A stretch of DNA of 64,000 bases from Heliocidaris erythrogramma. Its lineage: Eukaryota > Echinodermata > Echinoidea > Camarodonta > Echinometridae. Location of the stretch: contig CM046859.1 of assembly GCA_025617745.1 (NCBI GenBank), positions 30,028,744-30,092,743 of the forward strand, in the 5' to 3' direction. A program made the translations under genes and the position numbers. Below are positions 48,421-60,134 of the stretch, piece after piece (the first letter of the stretch is position 1; every line of letters starts with the position of its first letter). Under the pieces are notes generated by a model. The model did not search any database, was not told where the DNA came from, and saw nothing but the letters and a program-made list of their open reading frames with translations.

Positions 48421-51002
48421 GTTGGGTGACATTGTCTCTCCGAATACAAAATATATGGTATGAATAGCTACCATGATTCATGAAGATTTTCTTGAAGAAA
48501 AAAAACACGAAAACAATACATCTGAAGTAACGAATTATATTTTGGTTAACACGAAAGACTGATATCTCTTCCTGGTTTTACTCATTGCTACTATGGTTGG
48601 AAAAGTGATTTCTAAATCCGAAAAGGTAATAGGCCTACGTTCTAGGAGATAAATTAATTGTTTGAAAGACAACTTTCCTTCCGTTTCAGAGATAACAGAA
48701 CACATTTCGGACGACAAGTCCTTCGTTACTTACGAGGCTTTTCTCGAGCAAAAAAAAATGATTTGAAAGACAAAGTAAATGACCATATGAACAAGACTCA
48801 TGTCAAACACCGAGACGCGCCCAAAATGATCAAAGATGCTCGCTATAAGTGATATCCTGATGACAGTAATGGAGGCGGGCGGTTTTGGAGGACAATGAAT
48901 GTCCTCAGTTGACGAAAAAGGTTTCTCATGACTGAGCCAGCTTGACCTTTCTTTTGTTGCACAGAACTCTACACAAAGCCTTGACACTTTTGACTTTCGT
49001 TTCCTTTAAAAACCGATACCAAATGCCCATGGTATATTAACCCTAAAATTTAACCTGAGAAATTTAATCTGCGAAATCTGTATTTTTTCTTATAAGAAAA
49101 AAAGAGAAGTGTTCTCATGTCTTGGGAATTGTTGTCATTATGTCACACATTTCTGTTTAATGCCGTAGCAAGCAGCGTGGCTCAAAGGCCAGAAGTGTTC
49201 ACTTGTGCGGATCTTGTCTTGTTAATGAAGGATATCCATGATTGTCCTCCCAAAACGTCTGTCCCCCAGACTGTTCAAAGTACTGAGGGCTGGGAAAGAA
49301 TATTTGAAAAGTGGATATAAGTGGGTACATAGTACTAGTAGATTCAGTGACCAAATTGATTATTAGAGCTGGGTTATGGCTTTGGGGATACTCGAAGCTC
49401 TGTATATATATATAATTCGTTCAGCCGGGATTATATTTGTCAAGATATTGAATCCTGCGAGAACTAAGTGCCATGAAAAAGTACTTGCTTTCTGTTTAAT
49501 GTAGTATCCTATGATTTTTGTGGTGGTATGGTCCAGCTGTTTTATGTTTATATCCAAGGTCGTCTATATATTCAGCATGTTTTATTGGGTCGAAATCGTT
49601 TGATACTTACATCTAATTTAAGACTGGTATGCCTTTAAAACCTCTTCTCTCTCTCTCTCTCTCTTTAACTCTCTCTCTCTCTCCTCTGTTACTCTCTCTC
49701 TCTAACACACACTCTCTCTCTCCTCCTCCTCTCTTTCTCTTTCTTTCTTTATGTCTCACATTGTTTTTTTCTATTTGTCTGCCTCTCTCCCTCTATATTT
49801 TATCTATCTCTCTCTCTCTCTGGTATGTCTTTTTCCGGTTTAGTGTCTGATTGTCCAGTGGGTTTTTAAATACATAATTAAAAATGTTTCTATGTCATCA
49901 GCATTCCTCATTTAGGTTCATTGGGGAGTAATAATTATAATGTGTCATCTAATGTAAGCCTGATACGTCTTTGCAATACTTTTGATCGCCTTCCCCTCTT
50001 TGTCTGTATATATATATCTATCTCTTTCTCTCTCTCTCTCTCTTTTTCTTTTTCTGGCTGTCTGTCTCTCTATCTCTCTCTCTCTCTCTCTTTCACATTC
50101 ATTGAGCTTTTTCTACTATGTTTTTTATTCTTCTTGTAGTTAATAGATTGTAAAATATCTTTACTCACCGGTCTACGGGTAAAAAGGGATTTAATAGTAG
50201 GTTTTATAATATTCTGATATTACTTCTATCACCGTCTTTTTTTTTACATTCAATTCGAATTCGATCAAGTTCTGTGATTATTTGATAATACTGCTTCACC
50301 ATTTTCCAAATGGATATGTTTCAGAACTCAAAGTAATACTAGTCACAAGAAGAGGATTATTTCTTTAAATCAAATTCTCATTATTTCTGAGTTTGACCTA
50401 AGTATTTTGCAAACTCTATCAACTGTTTTCTGTATTAATGCCATAAACGAATAAGGATCTATTAAGATCCAGTATTTCATGTCCTGTTGCGTAATCTTTC
50501 GTAAAAATACAACATGTAATCATTTGCCAACAGAGTTGCTAATCAGAGTCATTCCTTCAAATCTACACATCGTAACATATTGAAAGACGGGTCGTGATTG
50601 GCCAATTTTATAACTTATTATAATTTGCATTCAGGTTACATTTTTGTGTAAGGACGACTATAGCCTATAATCTTTCACGGATTCAACCAAACTTTGCTTC
50701 GGTAATGTTGCAAATTTTATACATAGCTTTCAAACAAAGGTTGTTCTTGACAACCTGAAAGCTTGCAGGAGGCTTGCCGGAGATAGCAACAAATAATGTA
50801 TGCAAACTGGATTCCAAGCATTGAGGCTCATTTATAAACAGCAGGTTAATAGAGTAGCTCGTCACGAGGTGCTCAGAGAATATATCTGCGTAAATTTGTA
50901 TACATAACAGAAGCGGTCTATTGGACGGCGATTGATATCCTTCGTTCCGCATCAGCAAACACGAGTTTCGCGGAACGCGCATGGCTCACTGATTCGCAGC
51001 CT
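48421..51002. other. Downstream non-coding DNA
   Basis: CT-rich tracts at 49640-49830 and 50020-50095. A motif around gaggacaatgaatgtcctc at 48892-48910 reappears inverted near 49229-49255 and, in related form, at 51377-51420. Confidence 0.45.
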
Positions 51003-51377
51003 GTCCCGTACGCGTCTTTTTTTTGTAACCAAGCCTAGGCAGAAACCCCTTTTTGAAGTCTTTGAAAGAGACTACAAGTATCGGACTTGTATTTTCTTAC
51101 TCAGTCACCTTATTTTTAAATAAGCAAAAGAAAATTTCGTAATATAAACTTCTGCCGAGGTTCGAACTCGTGGTTCTTTCACCAAGGGGGGACTGGATTA
51201 TCCGATTGCGCCACACAGAACAGCTGCTCGATGCTCTTGCTCGTTTTATTATATCGCTATAATTCGTTTTCATGAATATTTATACAAACTAGTCTTGACG
51301 GAATAAACCGTATTAGTATGAAAAAATGCGAAATCTGCCTAGGCTTGGTTGTAAAACGTAAACACGCGTCCCGTACG
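51003..51377. mobile_element. TIR element with tRNA-like core and possible 10-bp target duplication
   Basis: Exact 17-bp inverted repeats AACCAAGCCTAGGCAGA lie at 51027-51043 and 51334-51350, with weaker pairing outward. The outer flanks carry the identical 10-mer GTCCCGTACG at 51003-51012 and 51368-51377. A 9-10 bp duplication would fit Mutator-like elements, though CGTACG is palindromic and could belong to the repeats. A tRNA-like sequence occupies the middle. No transposase. Confidence 0.65.
51150..51220 (-). pseudogene. tRNA-like sequence inside the TIR element
   Basis: On the minus strand it starts ttctgtgtggcgcaatcgg (A-box-like) and ends cgagttcgaacctcggcag (B-box). The outer TTCTG/CAGAA bases pair. 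The anticodon region is degenerate with a C run, so it is a tRNA-derived pseudogene or SINE head. Confidence 0.6.
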
Positions 51378-52924
51378 AAGGATTCTTATTGCCCTCCAAA
51401 AACGGCTGTCCCCCTGACTGTTACAACCAGTCTTTTTAAAATTTTACTTTATCTCGGTTTTCTGTTTTCGAAGTGACAGCAAAACGTCCTAATGTAATAG
51501 CGTATCACTGTTTCCATACGTAATACCAAGTAAAGTTGTGGTGAATTGATTATTATTGTGTACAAAGGCATTTTAGTAGTTTCATATAATAAACGGTTGT
51601 GACGACCAATATTTTCTTGCAAGAAAACCTTTTTTCTTCTGAAAAGTAATAATTTGTCGATTAAGAAAGCTTTTCACTGAAACTATCCCGCGAATACCAT
51701 CAAGAGGGTATGGATTGCTGGAAACTTTGAAGATTCTATAGTACAAGAATTTACGTTTGGTTACGTTTGTAATCTATGTCTGTATATGTTACTATACCAT
51801 GTTGAATAATATTACATGTTGCGACTTGCATACTTGCAATTAATGAAAGATTTGTTGAATGTTATGTACTTAATGTGATATTGATATTCATGTTGAATAC
51901 AATCAATGCAATATTCAAGCTTTATCTCCCTGTCATTTTGTGTGTTTTGTTTGCCTGACCCCAAATGTTACTATAAAATAGTCAGATGTTGTATTATCAA
52001 TGAATACAGTCTGCTAAGCAAACATTTGACACGTACTGCATGGCAATCCCAAATACTTGTTCACTTTACTATTACAAATGCACCTTTCTATGTAAGAGAG
52101 GAAAGTCCATGCACATTTCTAGGGACATAACGACTTCGTTAGCTGATAAGGTGAAAATTCAAAAAACTGTTTTTGTTTCTTTGTCTAGATGCTAGATGGG
52201 AAAACAAATTGTCTTACTATATTGATGTAATTTCATTACCAGTAATAAGTAATTATTTTTCTTTTTTTCAAACTTAAAAGCAAATTTATATAGGCTGACC
52301 TTGTGGAAGTTGTATCAGTCACTGATTTTTTTTTAATAATCCATGCTGAGTAAGATTAAAGCCCCCCCCCCCCCTCCAAAAAGCAAGAAAAAAAGAAATG
52401 TATCATTGACATTGCTGCGTAGGATCTGTCATACTCTGATGTTTGCCTTTTGTGTATATGTATTCGTATTCGTATTTTCCAACTATTTATGCATCTAATC
52501 CTCCAATCTCTTCCTATTATCGATTGATTGTATATTATATAGTCCGCTTTTTCATGAAAAAAAACACAAACACACCTTTAATCTAATAAATATTTTGTTT
52601 CTGCGACTTCAAAAATTTGTGTTCAAAATCATCATTCACAACCCCTAAATTTCCCCTCGGGAGTCCTTAAATTGCAGCAGAAAGCATCTAGATTTTAAAA
52701 CCCCCCTAGTATTGATTATGACAAAAAGGTCCACTTTTGCCAAAAACGACCCACCCCTTTAGAAACCCTGGCTACGGGCCTGCACAGTGAAAGATAATTT
52801 CGTTTATTTGTTTGCTTTAACAGTCAAGGAAAACCTGTTTTAAGAATATAACAACTTCTAAAACTCAGTGAAGAAAGTACGCCGGGTTGCCATCGTATAT
52901 CTAAATCTGAGAGATGAACCCCCC

Positions 52925-52956
<32 letters not shown>

Positions 52957-53084
52957 GCGGCATACTAGCACGTCGTTCTTATCGCAACAACTTATCTGAC
53001 GATTTTATAATAATTTCCTGCCAGAATGAACATAGTGTCACAGAGTGGAAGCATATACAGCGCATATACAGCTCATTTATGACC
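51378..53084. other. No gene seen
   Basis: AT-rich. C runs at 52362-52374 and 52919-52935, the second followed by a (CT)n tract. Sequence near 52740-52787 (ccctggctacgggcctg) resembles the end of a hAT-like repeat. Confidence 0.45.
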
Positions 53085-53375
53085 TTGACTATGTGCATAA
53101 GCACGTGTGTTCACACCTTGAAAACATATTGGATATACTATGTTCATACTATGAATAAATACTGTGAACACAGACTGTTCAAACAGTAAACACATTGTGT
53201 TCATACCGTTACTCCACTATTCCTCTGCGAATATACCATGTTCATATAATGAATTTTTGTGCTCACACTATAGAGATAATGTATTCATACAATGAATACA
53301 CCGTGTTCACAAGGTGAAACTCTCTGGATATACTGTGTTTATAGTAATTCTTTGCAATAACACTGTGAATGCACT
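53085..53375. repeat. Degenerate palindromic repeat array
   Basis: Many imperfect copies of a ~20-bp unit such as actgtgttcatacYatgaa. Each is partly self-complementary (ttcatac/gtatgaa-like), and they alternate for about 290 bp. Confidence 0.65.
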
Positions 53376-53593
53376 ATTTTTACGCTGTCTTCAAAACTCT
53401 TGGACATTTTATTGATTCTGGTAGGGGATTAATGAGTTTGACATAGTCGCATCACATAACACCGTCCATATTGGCTAGATTTCATCATGTTGTAATTCAT
53501 TTGTCTACCTGTATTCCCTTACATTCCATTTCTATGATATTTAATCAAGATCCATTTCCATACTATTCAGCCCATGCCGGAAAGAACACAGTG

Positions 53594-53673
53594 TTAACCC
53601 GTTGACTACTGAATTCTTTAACTCTCATAGACGTAATACAGGGACCACCCGATTCCCGTAGTCTATAGGTTAA
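53594..53673 (+). mobile_element. 80-bp TTAACCCG element, copy 2
   Basis: Starts ttaacccgttgactactg and ends cccgtagtctataggttaa. It aligns with the copy at 36774-36854 over its full length. Confidence 0.7.
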
Positions 53674-54663
53674 CTATTATATAATTGCATATATAATGAG
53701 AAATCTTTCATAAGAGGCTTATTGTTTTTAACTCGGTCAATGTAACTCCACAGTTGGACATTTGACATTGTGAGCACGGTGTGTTTACACTGTTTCCACA
53801 CTGCATGACAGTGTGGCACACTTTGGTCACATAGGCAGGCCTATATTGTTTACGTGTCAAAAGATGACCTCGGAAATTATTTGAAACACAAATAATGTTG
53901 ACAACGTGAACAAACCGTGCATAGTAGTATTGACATTTCTTGACACTAATTTCTTTCCGGCAAGGGTTGATGATAGCATAACATACTAATCATCATTGTA
54001 ATCACCACTGTCTACGCCATTTTGTATCATTCCCATAATCCAACAGACGATCACATGTCACTCCCACAAACGCCGGCGTTCCAAACGTAGGAGACTGGGC
54101 GTGCGTATTAAAGGGGTTAACGAAAGAGCATTTGAACTAAATGAAGAGAAAGGTATGTGTAAGTTAAGCATGCAGCTTAAGACAAGAAGAGACTCTGTTG
54201 AATAACTGAAATAGCTTCCCATCATCTTCAGTCATTTTCAGCGGAGTTATGGAGAATTAAGGAGAATGCGTGGCTTATTTTTTCAGCCAGTCTGGCAAAT
54301 TGAAACATTTCGGAAATGTGAATTTTCGTCCTGCAGTTTAATACGAATGAAACCCTATTGAAGTGGAATGTCAAACAATGGCCTACAGGCGATTTCAAGC
54401 TCAAAGTTTGACCATAGCACTTACTCCTTTTTGGCTGTATTTTAACTTTTATTCTCGTTCAACAGAGTTTCTTTATCGGTTTGGGTTTAATTTGGTATGC
54501 ATGGACAATTTACATCAGAACTCAAAGGCATTGTTATGATTTTCCAAACCTAGGTACGGAAAACTGTTTTGGGTTAAAATTCTACCTCTGATTTAAAACT
54601 ATACACACAAAAGAGGGGATTTGCCTTTGTTCTGATGGAAATTGAAGATGGTAATCACAACTA
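53674..54663. other. No gene seen
   Basis: Nothing recognised beyond short repeats. Confidence 0.4.
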
Positions 54664-54812
54664 GACCCGTTGCACAGAGAGTTACGTTACGATCATTTGC
54701 ATATCTTTAGCCAGTCAAAATTTCAAAAAATTGATTATGTCTCACTGTCAAGCGATTCTTCATTGGCTACTCGTAATAACATGAGTGACCCAAATCTCTA
54801 TGTAACGGGGCC
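54664..54812. mobile_element. GGGCCC-ended hairpin MITE
   Basis: The left end acccgttgcacagagag pairs with the right end complement ggccccgttacatagag. About 149 bp, similar in size and ends to the element at 18941. Confidence 0.7.
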
Positions 54813-55143
54813 TTGGCGCATGATTTTGGACATTTATAGCACGGTACGACTGCGGAGTCTGCATGGTCCTATCAGTATCGCACCTATACCTTTTTCAATG
54901 ACAGTATGCAAATGAAACCTTGGAAGATGTAGAAGGTTGTTCTTTTTTCCTTACTTTCTGCGGGAATTTGATCGTGTAGAAGAAACTGGCTAGAATTTGG
55001 TTAGATGACAGTTAATAGCATAATCTTCTGCAAAGCATGGTATTCATCCATTTCCCCCAACTTCACTTAACAATGTAAATTCAATCATTCCGGATTAATA
55101 TCGACTTTCTACTATCGTCAAAAATAGCGTTTTGCCGTTATTA

Positions 55144-55457
55144 GGGAGTTTTCGAATGTGTCGACGTGAACGCCGCCCTAGATCCTCCCAGCGACAATGG
55201 ACTGCTTTGTGTTAACTGCATAGGCCTACAAAGTAGGTGAAACATGAAGCTAACAATGGGTGAAGCGAGGTTAACGTTTTAGAGAAGACGGCAATACCAT
55301 GTTTGACCCGTTCTCGATCTGACTAGTGGACGAGGGAGAAGCCAGTGGACGGGTGAGCCGTTCTTGCGCAAAGCGCGGTATGCAGTCAACACAAAGCAGT
55401 CCATTGTAGCTGGGAGGATCAAGGACGGCGTTCACGTCGACACATTCGAAAGCTCAC
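55144..55457. mobile_element. TA-flanked MITE with ~79-bp terminal inverted repeats
   Basis: The arms begin G[G/T]GAG[T/C]TTTCGAATG and stay nearly identical through gtgtcgacgtgaacgccg, gatcctcccagc and acaatggactgctttgtgtt. TA lies outside both ends. The loop of about 155 bp has no recognisable coding sequence. Confidence 0.85.
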
Positions 55458-57635
55458 TATTGTGCGAGCACTGCCGACAGGGAAGTTGTAGCAATGGGAA
55501 AAGCTCTGTTAATAAAAAAAACCCAATTGATTCTTTGTTGAAATGTTATGTCCAGATCATTCCAATAGATACATGTATCACAGTGCTGGTACTTTATTTA
55601 TCCTCTGATCAGTAAAATATCAAAATAATTTGGCAATAACAATCCCTGAAAAGGCATTCTGTTTCATAATATGACGCGATGTGTATGCGCCTTCTATCAG
55701 GTGTGATCCAACCGTAGCCTTGAATGCAGTTGAAATCTGATATTGGTCCTGAAAATGCCGAACTTCACCGTGTTAACCATTAGTTGGTACACGTAGGGTT
55801 ATATGCTTTTTTAAAGAATCGATTTTATTCACTTCCCTTCCTAAATTCTATTAAACACAAGTTATTGGTGGTGACACAAAGTTTGTAGAAGTAGGAAACA
55901 TGAAAATGTTGAAGATGTCAATTCAATGAATTGCATAATAAATCATTTGCACGCAGTATGGAAAAAACATCGACACTTAGATACGTGTAGGGGAAGAGGC
56001 ATGATGCATGCATTTAGTGAATGGTGTTTTATACATGACGAAGTTTGCCTGAGGTTTAGACTGCCCAGTATTTCGATGTTTTACTGTACGTTTCATTTGG
56101 AAAGTGTTCACTAACAAATTGGTTGAAGGATATTGTAAGTAATACTGACAAGGTGAGTATCATACCTTTAATATAATGCACACATTTACATTAAACTAGT
56201 TGCGGATTAAGAGGCACAAACGGCCAATCCCCCTTGAAAATCAATTGGTTACGTGAGTATAGAACACAACGTTTTGGCACCTTAATTGTTTAATTTCTTG
56301 TGCCCCTTCAATTTTTACAAAATCCTGGATTGGGCCTCGCGTCAAAGGGGTAGCACTTTCAATTTAAAAGGAAGATATCATATTGCAGTTACGAAAAAGT
56401 AAAAATAGAGTCCCATTGGGGGATATGCACAGCTTTTTGTTGGTACATATCATACATGAAGGTCGAATAGCAGTTGTTGCAAGAACATGTCTTCCTAAAT
56501 CAAGATTTCTGTTGGTCAATTCGTAGTTGATGAGGGGGGGGGGGGGACATTATGCTATTGTTGTCACATCATAAACGTTTTACTTAATAACAACTTTTTG
56601 GTTAACTTGTTGGTTCACATGCAACAGCAACCCCCTTTATTAAAAAAAATACTAGTAACCCATGGTGAATTAAGCATTTTATTTATCCGTTACGAATTGT
56701 GATTAATGTCATCAACGTTTCCATCATCAATATTCTTTTAATTATCAGCAATTTCCCGTGTCTACATCGATGAGACATTCAAGATCCAGGAAGCATTATC
56801 AACAGATATTTGCACTTCCAGAGCTCGAACCACCAGTTTTCAGCTTCATATTTTCGACTAATACCTGTCCTCGTGTTTTAAAAGGAGTGCGGAATTCTGG
56901 CAGCTGGATTTTTAAAAGAGGTTTCTCTGTCTTGAGAAATAAATAAATGTTCGTCTTTCAGGTGGCAACGTTGATATCGCAAGCAGAGAGCCGAAAAGGC
57001 ATTAACCCCTTTAAACACCCTTTTGGCTCTCAGCAGACGTAATTTTCTAGGATTAATGGGGTTTTTTGTAAGTAGCACGTACCATGTTTAAGTGATTGGT
57101 ATAAATAAAAAGCAGCAAAGAAAACGAAAATTTGTAAAGAAAATGTACATTTTGCATGTTTTCTAGTAGTCTTTTCTGGTATTGTTTAACATTCTCAATT
57201 GAAAGATAAAATGGAGAAATGAAAACTTGTTTTTTCATTGATGTCTTTTTTTCTGTGTTAGTACTATGCTTATGCATTCCATGTGTATTTGTATAGTATT
57301 CTTTTTTCTTCTTGTTTTAAAATCGATGAATATCGATAAAATTATTACACTGGTCATGTTAATTGCAGCCGAAATGTAGCTGCCCGAAGTTGTGGGAATT
57401 TTGGCCATTAAGGATCTGACAATAGACTAAAAGAACTTTCAAACGAGTTGTCTTTTTTATTATAAAGATCAAGTAAACCTAAGAGAAAACATTACCTGAG
57501 TAAGTAGATGGCATCATCAGTGGACTACTTAAAATAATGATGATTATAATACTAATTCCACTAATAATACTACTGCAGTTACTTCTTCTTATATAGGTTT
57601 TCCCGCTCTATTTCATTTTTTTGTCAGTTAAATTA
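55458..57635. other. AT-rich DNA, no gene seen
   Basis: A 13-base G run at 56534-56546. A hairpin gagagccgaaaagg/cccttttggctctc lies at about 56986-57033; its loop does not match the histone mRNA stem-loop. Confidence 0.4.
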
Positions 57636-57960
57636 ATTTAGATGCATTCAAATTCAGACACTATCGTCTAACGATCGATATCGGTCTTTCAAATTTTGAA
57701 TGGAGTCATTGAAATTCTTTTCGAGACAAGCGGATTAATTTATGAACACTGAAATTCATTTATGGACAAGATTATTTCAATTAATATCATTCCATTTTTC
57801 TTTATCGGCATTCGATTTATTTTCAGGGCATTCAAATTAGCGATCGTTCTTACGAATTCGTTTTAGTACTATACGGTTTCAAATTTCGTGCATTAGATTT
57901 CAATGTCCATGCATTCAAATTAAGAAAGTTCCCCAGAGGGGCCTGTTTGGGCATTCACTT

Positions 57961-58638
57961 TCATTTTAAGGAATTCATTTTAAAATCATAGATTCGTTGA
58001 TCAACTTTCACGGATTTCGTGGTTTTGTATGTACTCAAACTTATACTGTCTCGTATATTTAAAGGGAGGGAATTCCAAAATTTAGGAGCTGTATATGAAA
58101 AAGTATTGTGGGTTAATGCCGTACGAGTTCTTGACAAGTGATATAGATTGATTTGTCTGGTGGGGTAATGATGGATCTCATTATTTGCTGTAAATATATT
58201 ATCGAAGACAGTGGGCAGTTCATGATTATGATACTGAAACATAGGTACAGCAAGACTGAGGCGGTAAATATAATATTTTGTTAGTACATTATTAGAGTGA
58301 AAAAGACCATCAGTGTGGTGGCGATAATTAACATTACTTATAATTCGCATAGCCTTTTCTGTAATAAAAAAACTCTGTCTAACAGGCATATCGCACTGTT
58401 TCCCCAGGTTAATATTCCATAATTTAGATATGGTAAAACTAGTGTGGAGTATATAGTTTTCCCAAAACTTACAATACACATTAAATCGAATGCACTTATT
58501 TAAAACTTGCCAGCCTTTTGATGAAATTGAATGACCGAAGAGTAACAGAAGCCGGTTGCAGGTGAAATTGGATGCTTCGATTTCAAACTTTTGCTTGGAA
58601 GTCAAATTTGAATGAAGAATTTTAAGAATCTGTTGCAC
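57961..58638 (-). mobile_element. Degraded non-LTR retrotransposon (LINE) fragment
   Basis: A 225-codon minus-strand frame. Its C-terminal half matches the end of non-LTR reverse transcriptases and the copy at 21.2-21.8 kb: HHYPTRQ, SRTRTALTHN, and FWNSLPLNIRDS. The N-terminal half is less conserved, and the palm motifs lie beyond the fragment. No clear 3' tail follows, so it is truncated at both ends or old. Confidence 0.8.
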
Positions 58639-58639
58639 A

Positions 58640-59720
58640 ACAAGTTAATTTGCACGTGTATAAATGAATTCGGATGCTCACTGGTTAAATCGTTTGCTCT
58701 TTCTTCAGATGAGAATGAACCATTTGAAGAATTTGTTGCACGAACAGTGAATTTGGATGAATCAAAGTGAAATTGATTGCTCTTTCCTTAAAGGAGAATG
58801 AAACTCAACGAACATTAGCTGATAATCAAGTGGAAAATTGGTAGCCTGTTCGAAATATCTTGAAAATACTCCTATTTGATTACTTAATAAGGAGAACAAT
58901 CCCTCTAAATTTGCAGATTCCTTGCTAGATATTATCCCATGGGGGCTGCCATTTTGAAAAACTGTGATGTCATATGAGTACATGTCCATTTACCTGTATA
59001 TAATGGATATGATGTTGCATATTGAATAGCTATTGTACAACTAAAGCCACAATGCAAAATGGCAGCCATCTTGGTACCCCCATTGTCTCGCACAGGTGAT
59101 ATCTAAGAGCAGTTGTAGGTCTTTGTCACTTTTTTGTAGAATTGACAAACCTTTGTCTGACCAAACAACTTGTGCATGTTAAATCCTGCTTAACAAAAGA
59201 AACAGCTGAACCAAATATCTTGATACAAATAGTATCTTCATTTGAATGTACATGACTACAAAAATGCTTTACATGTATTATGGGAAAATCCAGTGTCATG
59301 CATTCCACAGGTGATCATGAGTGTTATTATAGCTAGTGTATAGGTCAGTGGGTATCTCATAAATATAACTGCTCTGACATTACTTTGTAAAGAAAATGGC
59401 AGCCCCCATGGGATAATGTCTAACAAGGAAACTGCAACTTTTTGAGACACTGTTATCTTTCTTCAATAATCAAACATGAGTAATTTCAAGATATTTGTAA
59501 TAGGCTGACAATTATCTACATGATTGTAGGTTAATGTTTGTTACCTTTCATTCCCCTTTAAATCGTTTGCTTTTAATAGGAATCTTGATGACCCATTTGA
59601 AAAATTCGTTGCACAGATCACGAGTTTGAAGGAGCAAACACGAAATTAAATTTACATGTACCATGGCGATCATATCGTTTGTGAATTCGAATGCTCGAAA
59701 TGTGAAATAGATTGAACAAA
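58640..59720. repeat. ~100-bp repeat copies, split by a MITE
   Basis: Copies of aaatcgtttgctctttc, then ccatttgaagaatttgttgc, lie at about 58685-58775 and 59562-59650, with a partial copy at 58612-58660. The two better copies are separated by the TTAA element at 58788-59561. Confidence 0.55.
58788..59561. mobile_element. TTAA-flanked MITE with ~170-bp terminal inverted repeats
   Basis: Left arm 58792-58957 and right arm 59394-59557 are inverted copies. They start AGGRGAATGAAA and reach their best identity at ttatcccatgggggctgcc. TTAA lies at 58788-58791 and 59558-59561. The target site and ttaaaggggaat-type end fit piggyBac-like MITEs of marine animals; that assignment is inference. The interior holds another caaaatggcagccatctt motif and no transposase. 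Confidence 0.78.
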
Positions 59721-59749
59721 TTGTGAAAGTGAACGGGAAAACCTATAGT

Positions 59750-60096
59750 ACTACGACGACGACGACGACCACTACTACTGCTACTACTACATGTACTATA
59801 CTACTACTACTACTACAACTACTACTACTATTACTACTACTACTTCTACTGCTGCTGCTGCTGCTGCTACTACTATTAGTCGTTATTACACTGCTGTGCC
59901 TCTTCTCCTTCTACTACTACTACAACTACTACTGCTGCTGCTGCTGCTGCTAATACTTCAACTGCTACTACTATACTCTACACGAGTGATAATACTCTAC
60001 TACAACTACTACTACTACTACATGTACTACTACTTCTTCTTCCCTACTACTACTACAACAACTACTACTACAACAACAACAACAACAACATCATCA

Positions 60097-60134
<38 letters not shown>

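Noticed and set aside
56986..57033. Stem-loop resembling a histone 3' end signal
   Set aside because: Stem and loop sequences do not match the conserved histone mRNA stem-loop and no histone gene is nearby.
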